NCBI RefSeq assembly: GCF_900129545.1
Contig: NZ_FQWB01000001.1
Location: 1,054,001-1,118,000, forward strand
Length of the DNA stretch: 64,000 nucleotides
Origin: Flavobacterium fluvii
GTDB lineage: Bacteria; Bacteroidota; Bacteroidia; Flavobacteriales; Flavobacteriaceae
Reading direction: 5' to 3'
Below are positions 8,868-17,434 of the stretch, piece by piece (position 1 is the stretch's first letter; each line of letters opens with the position of its first letter). Under the pieces are notes generated by a model, which ran no database searches, was not told where the DNA came from, and saw only the letters and a list, made by a program, of their open reading frames with translations. Both the position numbers and the translations under genes were made by a program.

Positions 8868-8951
8868 CTTTTTGTGACGGTTAGCTCTCGCTCTTTTTTT
8901 GCGTTTGTGCGTTGCTACCTTATGTCTCTTTCTTTTTTTACCACTTGGCAT
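8859..8951 (-). CDS. 30-residue Lys/Arg-rich basic protein, probable ribosome- or nucleic-acid-associated
   Basis: Thirty codons from an ATG at 8951 encode a protein that begins MPSGKKRKRHKVATHKRKK and ends RHKKKK; more than half the residues are Lys, Arg or His. I recall near-identical short proteins conserved across Bacteroidota genomes and thought to be ribosomal or ribosome-associated, but I cannot confirm the family name here. It lies just downstream of the HU gene on the same strand (33 bases between) and has its own terminator overlapping the stop codon. The composition, clean start and terminator support a real gene. Confidence 0.75.
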   Translation of the reverse strand: MPSGKKRKRHKVATHKRKKRARANRHKKKK

Positions 8952-8983
8952 AGTAGGGTGATTTTATGATTAATAAATTATTT

Positions 8984-9274
8984 TTATTTTGCTTCGTTAT
9001 TAACTTTTACCCCTTCAACAAAAACTTTTGCTGGTTTAAATGCCGGGATGTTGTGAGCTGGAATTTTAATTGTGGTGTTTTTAGAAATATTTCTTCCAGT
9101 TTTTTCAGCTCTTGTTTTCACAATGAAACTTCCAAATCCTCTTAAATAAACATTGTCTCCTTCTTCTAATGAGCTTTTTACTTCAGTCATAAAGGTCTCT
9201 ACTGTTGCTTGAACATCTCCTTTTTCAAGACCTAATTTTTCTGCGATCTTTGCAACGATATCTGCTTTCGTCAT
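8984..9274 (-). CDS. HU-family DNA-binding protein
   Basis: A 96-residue histone-like protein, predicted to bend and compact DNA as a dimer. The HU/IHF pattern is complete: the N-terminal helices MTKADIVAKIAEKLGLEK, the GFGSF turn (residues ~46-50), and the DNA-binding arm ending in IPAHNIPAFKPAKVF. The short tail EGVKVNNEAK is common in Bacteroidota HU paralogs. A -7-like box (TATATTTG on the minus strand, 9317-9324) lies 43 bases upstream. The basic 30-residue gene follows. Confidence 0.93.
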   Translation of the reverse strand: MTKADIVAKIAEKLGLEKGDVQATVETFMTEVKSSLEEGDNVYLRGFGSFIVKTRAEKTGRNISKNTTIKIPAHNIPAFKPAKVFVEGVKVNNEAK

Positions 9275-9403
9275 TTTCTTTCGTATTTATAAATGATATA
9301 CTAATTTTTGGGTCTGCAAATATATGAATTAAAAAAACAATTATTCAAGCTAATTCATTAAATTTTAATCATATAAACTTTTACTTTTGTTAACTAATAT
9401 TTA

Positions 9404-10441
9404 ATGATGAATTTTTCCAATGTATTGATAAGATGGTATTTACAAAACAAACGTGATTTGCCTTGGCGAAAAACTGACAATCCATACCTGATTTGGCTCT
9501 CCGAAATAATGCTTCAACAGACCCGAGTGGCGCAAGGAACGCCATATTTTTTGTCTTTCGTGAGCGCTTTTCCAACGGTTTTTGATTTGGCCAATGCCGA
9601 TGAAGAACAAGTTTTGAAACTTTGGCAGGGTTTGGGCTATTATTCCCGTGCTCGAAATTTGCACAAAACCGCTCAATATGTAGCCAATGAATTGTCGGGG
9701 AAATTTCCAGACAATTATAATGACTTGTTGAAATTGAAAGGTGTTGGCGAATACACGGCCGCCGCCATTGCTTCCTTTTCTTATAATGAAGCTGTTCCTG
9801 TTGTTGATGGAAATGTTTTTCGGGTTTTGTCCCGTTATTTTGACGTGGAAACCGATATTGCTGCGGCTTCCGCCAAAAAAGAATTCGCTGCTTTGGCTTC
9901 CGAATTGATGCCAAAAGATAACCCGGCGATTTTTAATCAAGCCATTATGGAGTTTGGTGCTTTGCAATGCGTTCCCAAAAGTCCCAATTGCGGCATTTGT
10001 GTTTTCAATACCAGTTGTGCTGCTTTGCAAAAAAAGAAAGTCGATCAATTGCCCGTGAAATCAAAGAAGTTGAAGGTCAGGAATCGGTTCTTTAATTATT
10101 TGGTGGTTGCTGATGACAATGAAAACACGATAATACAGAAACGAACAGCAAAAGGGATTTGGCACAATCTCTACGAATTTCCATTGATTGAAACGGATGC
10201 GCTGGAAGATTTTGATTTTATTTCTGCCAATATCCAAGAGGAATTTTTCAAAAACAACGCCGTAATAAGTATAGAAGATTGCAACGATAAAAGTATTGTC
10301 CATAAATTATCGCACCAACATTTGCACATCAAGTTTTGGAAAATAAAGGTTGATGGAACTATTGAGAACGGCGTTGATGCCGAAACCTTGAAAACATTTC
10401 CTTTCCCGATAGTGATTTATAATTTCATCGAAACGAATTAA
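9404..10441 (+). CDS. mutY: A/G-specific adenine DNA glycosylase
   Basis: A 345-residue base-excision repair enzyme, expected to remove adenine mispaired with 8-oxoguanine. The catalytic Glu lies in WLSEIMLQQTRV (near 34), the helix-hairpin-helix is LKGVGEYTAAAI, and the catalytic Asp lies in VVDGNVFRVLSR (near 134). The 4Fe-4S ligands fit Cys-X6-Cys-X2-Cys-X5-Cys (about residues 189-205). The C-terminal third is the Nudix-like 8-oxoG-recognition domain. Two consecutive ATG codons (9404, 9407) are possible starts. It leads the mutY-ssb-gldE-gldD run; I recall this order from other flavobacteria. Confidence 0.95.
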   Translation: MMNFSNVLIRWYLQNKRDLPWRKTDNPYLIWLSEIMLQQTRVAQGTPYFLSFVSAFPTVFDLANADEEQVLKLWQGLGYYSRARNLHKTAQYVANELSGKFPDNYNDLLKLKGVGEYTAAAIASFSYNEAVPVVDGNVFRVLSRYFDVETDIAAASAKKEFAALASELMPKDNPAIFNQAIMEFGALQCVPKSPNCGICVFNTSCAALQKKKVDQLPVKSKKLKVRNRFFNYLVVADDNENTIIQKRTAKGIWHNLYEFPLIETDALEDFDFISANIQEEFFKNNAVISIEDCNDKSIVHKLSHQHLHIKFWKIKVDGTIENGVDAETLKTFPFPIVIYNFIETN

Positions 10442-10488
10442 ATAATTTCTAAAATGTGTATCTTTGATATCAATCCCAACACCATATA

Positions 10489-10929
10489 ATGAACGGAACA
10501 TTAAATAAGGTTATGCTGATCGGTCATCTTGGAGATGAAGTCAAGATGCATTATTTTGATGGAGGAAATTGCATTGGAAGATTTTCTTTGGCAACAAATG
10601 AAGTCTATATCAATAAAACAACCAATGAAAGGATAACTTCCACTGAATGGCATAATTTGGTTGTGCGCAATAAAGCCGCCGAGATTTGTGAAAAATATTT
10701 GTCAAAAGGAGATAAAATTTATGTTGAAGGGCGAATAAAATCGCGCCAATGGCAGGCTGAAGACGGTTCTACAAAACACACCGTTGAGATTCAGGTTACC
10801 GAGTTCACTTTTTTGACCACCAAAAAAGGAAATGAAGACAACAAGTCAGTTCAAAGTCCCGAGATTGAAAAAAACACTAACTTTGACTCGCAAAATAACG
10901 GTTTGCCCATAAATGACTTGCCGTTTTGA
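10489..10929 (+). CDS. ssb: Single-stranded DNA-binding protein
   Basis: A 146-residue OB-fold protein that coats single-stranded DNA in replication and repair. The start MNGTLNKVMLIGHLG, the TEWHNLVV strand, the GDKIYVEGRIKSRQW strand and the acidic-hydrophobic tip ending NDLPF (partner-binding tail) all match SSB. A -7-like box TATCTTTG lies at 10459-10466, so it may have its own promoter besides read-through from mutY. Confidence 0.94.
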   Translation: MNGTLNKVMLIGHLGDEVKMHYFDGGNCIGRFSLATNEVYINKTTNERITSTEWHNLVVRNKAAEICEKYLSKGDKIYVEGRIKSRQWQAEDGSTKHTVEIQVTEFTFLTTKKGNEDNKSVQSPEIEKNTNFDSQNNGLPINDLPF

Positions 10930-10952
10930 TTGTTTAACTAATCTATTTTAAT

Positions 10953-12248
10953 TTGGACCCAGAGCCCAGTTTTCTTTTAGCATCTACTTTAGATACTAAT
11001 TTGGTATTCGGATTTATCGCAATTTTTGCGTTGTTGTTTTGTTCTGCACTGGTTTCTGGTGCCGAAGTGGCGCTGTTCTCCTTGTCGCAAAAAGACATCG
11101 ACGACACTTTGCAAGAGCATCCTTCAAAAGGGAAAATCATTTCGGAACTGCTGGAAAAACCCAAAAAATTGTTAGCCACGCTTCTTGTAGCCAACAATTT
11201 TATCAATATTGGAGTGGTAATCTTGTTTTCCTTTATTGGTCAAAATTTATTCTCGGCAATCACTTTGCCTATCTTGAAATTTATTGTCGAAGTTATTTTG
11301 GTTACTTTTTTAATCTTGTTGTTCGGCGAGGTTTTACCAAAAGTGTATGCCAGCAGAAACAATATCAAGTTTGCCAAATGGGTGGCTTATCCAGTTGTGG
11401 TTCTCGATAAATTGCTTTCGCCAATAAGTTTGCCAATGCGCAAAGTCACCATATATTTGCACAATAAATTGGGAAAGCAAAAGACAAATTTCTCTGTCGA
11501 TCAATTGTCGCAAGCATTGGAACTCACGGACACGGAAGACACATCATCCGAAGAACAAAAAATATTGGAAGGAATCGTGACTTTCGGAAACACCGATGCC
11601 AAGCAGGTAATGAGTCCGAGAATGGATATTTTTGCATTGGAAATAGAAGAATCTTTCCAGTCGATTTATTCGAAAATAATAGAAAAAGGGTTTTCCAGAA
11701 TTCCCGTGTACAGGGACAATATAGACCAGATAGAAGGCGTTTTGTTTGTGAAAGATTTGCTTCGACACATTGACAAGGACGAATTTGATTGGAAAACATT
11801 GATTAGAGAACCGTTTTTTATTCCCGAAAACAAAAAAATCGACAATTTGCTCAAGGATTTTCAAAACATGAAAAGTCATTTGGCCATCGTGGTGGATGAA
11901 TACGGAGGAACATCAGGTATAGTTTCTCTTGAAGATATTATTGAAGAAATTGTGGGCGATATCAGCGATGAATTTGACGGAGACAACTCCAATTGTTCTA
12001 AAATAGACGACAAGAATTATCTTTTTGAAGGAAAAACAAACCTCAAGGATTTCTATAGAATTATCGATGTCGATGAAGAATTATTCGAATCGACAAAAGG
12101 AGAAGCCGAAACACTGGCTGGCTTTATTCTTGAAATTTTGGGAAATTTTCCCCAAAAAGACCAGAAAATCACATTCGAAAATTGCACGTTTACCATTGAA
12201 GCCGTGGATAAAAAACGCGTTAAACAAATAAAAGTCACCATTGAATAA
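10953..12248 (+). CDS. gldE: Gliding-motility-associated protein GldE (CNNM/CorC-like)
   Basis: A 431-residue membrane protein: a DUF21/CNNM-type region of about four hydrophobic helices (roughly residues 15-150), two CBS domains (about 205-330; PRMDIFALEIEESF to VVDEYGGTSGIVSLEDIIEEIVGD) and a C-terminal CorC/HlyC-associated domain. This layout and its position between ssb and gldD match GldE, needed for gliding and linked to type IX secretion in Flavobacterium johnsoniae. No early ATG exists; translation most likely begins at TTG 10953, before the first membrane helix. Its 3' end lies seven bases before the likely gldD ATG. Confidence 0.88.
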   Translation: MDPEPSFLLASTLDTNLVFGFIAIFALLFCSALVSGAEVALFSLSQKDIDDTLQEHPSKGKIISELLEKPKKLLATLLVANNFINIGVVILFSFIGQNLFSAITLPILKFIVEVILVTFLILLFGEVLPKVYASRNNIKFAKWVAYPVVVLDKLLSPISLPMRKVTIYLHNKLGKQKTNFSVDQLSQALELTDTEDTSSEEQKILEGIVTFGNTDAKQVMSPRMDIFALEIEESFQSIYSKIIEKGFSRIPVYRDNIDQIEGVLFVKDLLRHIDKDEFDWKTLIREPFFIPENKKIDNLLKDFQNMKSHLAIVVDEYGGTSGIVSLEDIIEEIVGDISDEFDGDNSNCSKIDDKNYLFEGKTNLKDFYRIIDVDEELFESTKGEAETLAGFILEILGNFPQKDQKITFENCTFTIEAVDKKRVKQIKVTIE

Positions 12249-12255
12249 ACATAAA

Positions 12256-12819
12256 ATGCCCAAAAAACAACTTGCTATTTTCGCGCTATTGGTCGTGCTG
12301 TTTTCAGTTTTTAGCTGTAAGGACGAAGTTTTGCCTAAGCCTTCGAGCTATTTACGATTGGATTATCCCGTGGCGGAATACGTGAATTTTGAAAATAAAT
12401 GTCCGTTCACTTTCGAAATGAATTCCGAAGCGGTTATAAAAGGGGAGAAGGACTGTGGATTTACGATTACGTATCCAAAAATGAAAGCCACGATTTATTT
12501 GACTTACAAGCCGGTAAATAGCAATATAGACAAATTGCTTCGCGACGCCCAAAAACTAACTTATGAACACGTGATAAAAGCGGATGACATCTTGGAACAA
12601 CCCTATTTGAATCCATCCAAAAAAGTATATGGCATGTTTTATCGGGTTGATGGCAATGCCGCCACGAATTCACAGTTTTACGTGACGGACAGTACCAAAC
12701 ATTTTGTGACGGGTTCCGTTTATTTCTACGCAAAACCCAATTACGATTCTATTATGCCGGCTGCAAGCTACGTTCGAAACGATATGCAAAGGTTGATGGA
12801 AACTTTGAAATGGAAATAA
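12256..12819 (+). CDS. gldD: Gliding-motility lipoprotein GldD
   Basis: A 187-residue lipoprotein: MPKKQLAIFALLVV followed by the lipobox LFSVFSC, so Cys ~20 is the predicted lipidation site. The frame is open from TTG 12241, overlapping gldE, but ATG 12256 gives the normal short lipoprotein leader and is preferred. GldD is required for gliding and for secretion of motility adhesins in F. johnsoniae. The sequence and its place directly after gldE support the assignment. It is followed by a bidirectional terminator shared with the convergent DUF885 gene. Confidence 0.88.
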   Translation: MPKKQLAIFALLVVLFSVFSCKDEVLPKPSSYLRLDYPVAEYVNFENKCPFTFEMNSEAVIKGEKDCGFTITYPKMKATIYLTYKPVNSNIDKLLRDAQKLTYEHVIKADDILEQPYLNPSKKVYGMFYRVDGNAATNSQFYVTDSTKHFVTGSVYFYAKPNYDSIMPAASYVRNDMQRLMETLKWK

Positions 12820-12820
12820 A

Positions 12821-12848
12821 AAAAAGCACTCTGAAAAGAGTGTTTTTT
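12821..12848. terminator. Bidirectional terminator between gldD and the DUF885 gene
   Basis: AAAAAGCACTCT (12821-12832) pairs with AGAGTGTTTTTT (12837-12848), one G-T wobble, tetraloop GAAA, with T runs on both sides. Confidence 0.85.
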
Positions 12849-12854
12849 TATTGA

Positions 12855-14621
12855 TTATTTAGATTCGGTTATCCATTTGTCGATTTTCTTTTCCAACAAG
12901 GCCAATGGCATTACGCCAGATTCCAAAACTTTTTCGTGGAATTTTTTGATGTCAAATTTGGCTCCCATTTTGGTTTCCGCATTTTTGCGTAATTCCTTAA
13001 TTTTCAATTGGCCAATTTTATAGGATAGTGCTTGACCTGGACGTGCCATATAACGTTCGATTTCGGAAATAATACCCGCTTTGTTCATGGCTTCATTGTC
13101 CAATGAGTATTGAATGGCTTGTTCTCTTGTCCAGCCTTTGCTGTGGATTCCGGTATCAACGACTAATCGAATGGCTCTGTGCATTTCGCTGCTGAGCATC
13201 CCGAAATATTGATATGGGTCTTGATACATTCCTAGTTCTTTACCCAAACTTTCGGTGTACAAAGCCCAACCTTCGCCATAAGCACCAAACCAATTGAATT
13301 TTCTGAAATCCGGCAATCTGGCATTTTCTTGTTGCAATGAAATCTGGAAATGATGTCCTGGAATGGCTTCGTGCAGAAACAAATCCTCGTCGCGATAAAT
13401 GTTGTAATCAGTAATGTCGGGGATTGGCACATAAAAAATTCCTGGACGGGAACCATCTGCGGCTCCTTGCGAATATTGTGCTGCGGCAGATTTTTCGCGG
13501 AAGGCTTCAGTTCTTCTGACTTCAAATTTTGTTTTGGGTTGAAGCGAGAACAGTTTGTCCACATTAGGTTTTACCTTGGCGTAAATTTTGTAGAAATTGG
13601 CAATAACTTCTTCAGGAGTTTTGAAAGGTTTTAACTCTGGTTTGTTGCGAACATCGTCAAAAAATTCTTTTAATGTTCCCTTGAAACCCACTTGGTTTTT
13701 GACTTTTTCCATTTCGGCATTCAATCGAGTTACTTCTTTTAATCCCAAGTTATGGATTTCATCGGGAGTCATTTCAGTCGTTGTCCACTGCTTTACATAT
13801 ATGGCATATAAATCCTTGCCAAACGGAAAACTTCCAAATCCGCTTGTCGTCCTAGATGCTGGAAGGTATTCTTTTTTCAAGAAATCAGTCATTTTTTGGT
13901 ACTGGGGAATCAGTTTATCGTTGATGATAGCCGTGTATTTTGCTGTCAAATCTTTCTTTGTTTCATCAGAAAATGTCGCGGGCATCAATTTTATGGATGA
14001 ATAAAAAAGGTTGTCTTCTATTTTTGGAGTGGGCATTCCTTCAAATTGCGGAATTAGTTTCTCCGTTAATTCTTTTGGTAAAACGATTCCTTTTGCCATT
14101 CCTTTTTTCATGTACACCACCGCCGAATCAATCCAAACGGAATATATGTCCAACCTTTTCAAGAAATTGGCATAATCTTTTTCAGTTTTAAATGGTTGTG
14201 CACTCGTTCCTCCGGCAAATTGTCCCATGGTTAAATGTGTCCCGTCAAACTGGGTGATTGGGAGTAGGTTCGTGGGTTGTTTCAATAATTTTTTTCCGAC
14301 TACAACCTCCCATTTTATGATTTCGTAGCTGTTTTTATCTTCTTCGGATAATTGCGTTTCGTCGATTGTTTCCAATGCGGCTTCGTATTTGTCAAAAAAA
14401 GATGCTTGTGCCTTTCTATAACCATCAGTCATTTCGAACGGTAATTGATCGTTGTATTCGTTTTGACCGTATTGAGTGGCGTCAAGTGGGTTTAGTGCAT
14501 TTTTATCGTCAAAATAGTTGTCCATAATTGACTTGAAATCTTGTGATTTCATTTCAGGTTTACAGTTTACAAAAAGCAGAGATAATAAAAAGATGGAGAA
14601 AAAAGTAAGTGTTTTTTTCAT
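12855..14621 (-). CDS. DUF885 family lipoprotein, putative metallopeptidase
   Basis: A 588-residue predicted lipoprotein; signal MKKTLTFFSIFLLSLLFVNC with lipobox Cys at residue 20. The DUF885 hallmark HEAIPGHH is at about residues 417-424, in LFLHEAIPGHHFQ, followed by the GEGWALYTESLGKELG and YKIGQLKI segments typical of the family. The HExxxHH-type site suggests a zinc-dependent peptidase, but the natural substrate is unknown. The location would be the periplasmic face of a membrane or the cell surface. It stands alone between two bidirectional terminators or opposing genes. Confidence 0.85.
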   Translation of the reverse strand: MKKTLTFFSIFLLSLLFVNCKPEMKSQDFKSIMDNYFDDKNALNPLDATQYGQNEYNDQLPFEMTDGYRKAQASFFDKYEAALETIDETQLSEEDKNSYEIIKWEVVVGKKLLKQPTNLLPITQFDGTHLTMGQFAGGTSAQPFKTEKDYANFLKRLDIYSVWIDSAVVYMKKGMAKGIVLPKELTEKLIPQFEGMPTPKIEDNLFYSSIKLMPATFSDETKKDLTAKYTAIINDKLIPQYQKMTDFLKKEYLPASRTTSGFGSFPFGKDLYAIYVKQWTTTEMTPDEIHNLGLKEVTRLNAEMEKVKNQVGFKGTLKEFFDDVRNKPELKPFKTPEEVIANFYKIYAKVKPNVDKLFSLQPKTKFEVRRTEAFREKSAAAQYSQGAADGSRPGIFYVPIPDITDYNIYRDEDLFLHEAIPGHHFQISLQQENARLPDFRKFNWFGAYGEGWALYTESLGKELGMYQDPYQYFGMLSSEMHRAIRLVVDTGIHSKGWTREQAIQYSLDNEAMNKAGIISEIERYMARPGQALSYKIGQLKIKELRKNAETKMGAKFDIKKFHEKVLESGVMPLALLEKKIDKWITESK

Positions 14622-14678
14622 GATTTATTTGGATTGGTTAGGTAAAGCTAACTATTTATGGTTGATGTAACAAGTAAA

Positions 14679-15041
14679 TTATCCGTGATATACTCTGGAG
14701 AAAACAATTTTAGCTTCCTTTATCTCCAAGACTTCGGCAACAAGCATGTCACTTTCGCCTTGAACGGTTCTTGTATATTCCATAAAAACCCGATTTTCGT
14801 TTGCCGTGAGCGAAGTAACTTTGTAATGCAAACTTGGTAGCTCTTCAAAAGATTTTTCCCACCAATCGTGCAGTGATTGTTTCCCTTTTACCAAACCATT
14901 TGTTTCCGGTTTTTTGATTTTCAGTTTTGGGCTAAAATGTTCCGCATCGTCATCATATAAAGATAAAAGCTGGTCTAGATTATGATTGTTGAAAGCTTCA
15001 AACCATTTATGGGCAATTGATAAATTCTTTGTAGATGTCAT
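14679..15041 (-). CDS. NTF2-like/SnoaL-type small protein
   Basis: A 120-residue cytoplasmic protein with an NTF2-like cone fold pattern: HKWFEAFNNHNLDQLLSLYDDDAEHFSP at the start (helix plus first strand), HDWWEKSFEELPSLHYKV in the middle, and a final VLEIKEAKIVFSRVYHG strand. Such proteins may be small enzymes or ligand binders; nothing here fixes a substrate. Its 3' side faces the DUF885 gene start region, with 57 bases between. Confidence 0.7.
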   Translation of the reverse strand: MTSTKNLSIAHKWFEAFNNHNLDQLLSLYDDDAEHFSPKLKIKKPETNGLVKGKQSLHDWWEKSFEELPSLHYKVTSLTANENRVFMEYTRTVQGESDMLVAEVLEIKEAKIVFSRVYHG

Positions 15042-15059
15042 TTTTGTTTTTTTAAAATA

Positions 15060-15088
15060 AAATTCCCGCTTGAAAGGAGCGGGAATTT
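15060..15088. terminator. Terminator after the RluB-type gene
   Basis: AAATTCCCGCT (15060-15070) and AGCGGGAATTT (15078-15088) form an 11-base perfect stem with a seven-base loop, between the pseudouridine synthase end and the NTF2-like gene start. T-rich on the minus-strand exit side. Confidence 0.8.
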
Positions 15089-15112
15089 AAATTATTAATG
15101 AATTTATAAAAC

Positions 15113-16021
15113 TTATACGTTTTTCAAATTGATGATTTCTTGTTCGGTAAGCAATCTCCAGTTTCCTCTTGGCAAATTCTTTTTGGTCAAACCTGCAAAA
15201 GCTACCCTGTCAATTCTCAAAACATCATAACTGAAATGTTCGAAAATAGAACGAACTACTTTGACGTTGGCCGATCTTAATTTCAGGCCAATTTCGCTTT
15301 TGGCTTCTCCTTCAATATAACTTACATCTTCCACAAAAACACGGTGTCCATCAAGAACCAATCCTTTTTGTATTTTTTCCAAGTCCTCGAATTTTAGGTT
15401 TTTGTCCAAAGAAACTTGGTAGATTTTTGATGATTTGTTGGTTGGTAAAGTAAACTTGCGAATCATGTCCGTATCGTTTGTAAACAACAAAAGACCAGTT
15501 GTGTTCTTGTCCATTCTTCCAACAGCTCCAATTTTTGCTGTGGTTGAACCTTTTACCAATTCCAGAACATTGCGATATTCCTGACCTTCGTCAAGTGCTG
15601 TCGTGAAGTTTTTTGGTTTGTTCAGCAAGATGTACACTTTTTTCTCAGGAGTCAAAGTTGCTCCGTCAAAATTCACTACATCTCCCGGTTTTACCATATA
15701 TCCCATTTCGGTTACTGGAATTCCGTTTACCTTAACATTTCCAGATTGGATATAAATATCTGCGTCACGACGCGAACATACTCCAGAATTGGAGATGTAT
15801 TTATTCAAACGAATTTCGTCTTTTACTTTAGGTCTCTTTGGTGCCTGATTTGGTTTTTTTTCTACTTTATCAGTAGTCGCTTCAGGAACTTTGTTTGTTG
15901 GTTTTACTTTTTTAGGACCTTGTGCCCTTTTTTGCATCGCAGGTTTTGGCTTGTTGGAGCTTGGTCTAGAACTGTTTGCCCTGCCGCCGCTTTTTTTATT
16001 ATTGCCTTCCTTGTTATTCAT
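15113..16021 (-). CDS. rluB: 23S rRNA pseudouridine synthase, RluB/RsuA type, with a basic N-terminal extension
   Basis: 302 residues. Residues 1-70 are a low-complexity Lys/Asn/Pro-rich tail, common in Bacteroidota orthologs. An S4 RNA-binding domain follows (RLNKYISNSGVCSRRDADIYI, about 75-120), then the catalytic domain with GAVGRMDKNTTGLLLFTND, whose Asp is the expected nucleophile. The end LPRGNWRLLTEQEI is the usual RsuA/RluB C-terminal motif. The target is likely a uridine in 23S rRNA (RluB) but could be 16S U516 (RsuA); motif reading alone does not separate them. Confidence 0.85.
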   Translation of the reverse strand: MNNKEGNNKKSGGRANSSRPSSNKPKPAMQKRAQGPKKVKPTNKVPEATTDKVEKKPNQAPKRPKVKDEIRLNKYISNSGVCSRRDADIYIQSGNVKVNGIPVTEMGYMVKPGDVVNFDGATLTPEKKVYILLNKPKNFTTALDEGQEYRNVLELVKGSTTAKIGAVGRMDKNTTGLLLFTNDTDMIRKFTLPTNKSSKIYQVSLDKNLKFEDLEKIQKGLVLDGHRVFVEDVSYIEGEAKSEIGLKLRSANVKVVRSIFEHFSYDVLRIDRVAFAGLTKKNLPRGNWRLLTEQEIINLKNV

Positions 16022-16135
16022 ATTTTTATTTTATTTATTTTTTATAGGTAATATGTAATTCGCAAATGCTCATTTCATAATATTCTATAATTTATGCAAA
16101 GATAGTTTTTTATTGCTTAATAGTTGATTGTTTTT

Positions 16136-16234
16136 GGATTAGGGTTTTGTAGCCCTGATGTTCAATTGCTTTCGCAATTGCCTCTTGTGGCGGGGTTCGC
16201 CACAAGAGATAAAGTGTACAGCAGGAAATGGCTC
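16136..16234. repeat. Hairpin-rich intergenic element
   Basis: Three adjacent stems: a short AGGG/CCCT one (16141-16156), CAATTGC/GCAATTG (16163-16169 and 16174-16180), and a perfect 11-base stem CTCTTGTGGCG (16182-16192) with CGCCACAAGAG (16198-16208), followed by GCAGGAAATGGCTCC. The layout resembles dispersed intergenic repeats that I recall from Flavobacterium genomes (memory only). It lies just past the UbiA-type gene and may act as its terminator. Confidence 0.55.
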
Positions 16235-16242
16235 CTGAAAAA

Positions 16243-17163
16243 CTAAATCGAACGCAACAATTTTTCGCCGTGCCACAACACGCTCGGATTGATGAGAATA
16301 ATACAGAAAACACCCGCCACAATCAGGAATTTCAGGACATTGTGGAGCAATACATATTGTTCTTTAGTGTTGTGTTTCCACAAATGAATCAAGAAAAATA
16401 TTAAAATTATCAGGCAGGAATAAAAATAAATGTCCATATAACCCACGTCGAAAATTTCGATTAAAACATAGATGGGAATTATGGTCGAAATGGTTAAAAA
16501 CGTGATTATTTTCTTTGAAATCTCTTCGCCATAAATAATGGGAATGGTTTTGTAATCGTTGGCCAAATCGCCTTTGATGTTTTCCAAATCTTTGATCATT
16601 TCGCGAATCAAAAGCAATAAAAACAAGAAAGTGGCGTGACCAATGATGACTTCATACAGGTTTTTGTAATACAAAAGAATGGCGAAAAAAGGCAAAATTG
16701 CCAAGAGTGCCGCCGTTAAATTTCCAATTATGGGGTATTTTTTGATTCGGTGCGAATAATACCAAATCAAGAAAATGTAGGCCGAAAAATATAAAAAAGC
16801 ACGCCAAGAAACGATAATGGCCAATAATGCCACGATGAAATTCAGCGTGAAATAGACATACAGCTTTGTTTTCTGGCTGACCAAACGGTCGAGCATCGAT
16901 TTGTTGGGACGATTGATTAAATCTTTCTTGCTGTCGTAAAAATTGTTGATGATGTAACCTGATGCAATGGTCAACGAGGAGACAAAAACGATGATGAACA
17001 GGTCGAAATCGAGTAGGATGGACAAAGCTCTTTTTTCGGGAGCGAGGATAAAAATCGCCGAAAGATATTGGGCCAGAACGATTATCGGAATGTTGTAGCC
17101 CCTAACCACGGAGAACAAACTGACAAATTTCATCACTAAAAGTTTGTTCTTTCTGCTCAGCAT
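16243..17163 (-). CDS. UbiA-family prenyltransferase, geranylgeranylglycerol-phosphate geranylgeranyltransferase-like
   Basis: A 306-residue polytopic membrane protein with about eight or nine hydrophobic helices. The first Asp-rich motif is NNFYDSKKDLINRP (near residues 72-85) and the second REMIKDLENIKGDLANDYKT (near 188-207); these bind the prenyl diphosphate through magnesium. Bacteroidota proteins of this kind are usually annotated as transferring a prenyl group in lipid or quinone synthesis; the acceptor cannot be read from sequence. It is in the same direction as the mevalonate kinase and decarboxylase genes farther upstream, with the histidine kinase between, fitting isoprenoid metabolism. 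Confidence 0.78.
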   Translation of the reverse strand: MLSRKNKLLVMKFVSLFSVVRGYNIPIIVLAQYLSAIFILAPEKRALSILLDFDLFIIVFVSSLTIASGYIINNFYDSKKDLINRPNKSMLDRLVSQKTKLYVYFTLNFIVALLAIIVSWRAFLYFSAYIFLIWYYSHRIKKYPIIGNLTAALLAILPFFAILLYYKNLYEVIIGHATFLFLLLLIREMIKDLENIKGDLANDYKTIPIIYGEEISKKIITFLTISTIIPIYVLIEIFDVGYMDIYFYSCLIILIFFLIHLWKHNTKEQYVLLHNVLKFLIVAGVFCIILINPSVLWHGEKLLRSI

Positions 17164-17434
17164 TTTTTATTAATGGTTAGTCGTCAAGTTTCACAATGTC
17201 GTAATTATAAACTTGCTAATTTATTTTCAAATTTAGGATATTGTTTTTAAAATCAACTTGATTTTCCACAAAAAAACATTTGCAAATTCTTCTGGGAAGA
17301 TATTGTTGAAAAATCCCTAAAAAACAGGAGTGTTTTCACTTGCCAATGGACAAGAATTCTGGTTTCATCTGATTGAAGATGTTTTTTGAAGGTGAATCAG
17401 GATAAATTATTTCTCGGAATGATAGAATTAGGAA

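Noticed and set aside
16110..16322. 70-codon open frame over the hairpin-rich element and the UbiA-type gene end
   Set aside because: It runs through three hairpins and overlaps the UbiA-type coding end in another frame; better explained as a repeat element.
17164..17434. Possible small RNA or gene between the UbiA-type and histidine kinase genes
   Set aside because: No clear hairpin, start codon with signal, or conserved motif seen.
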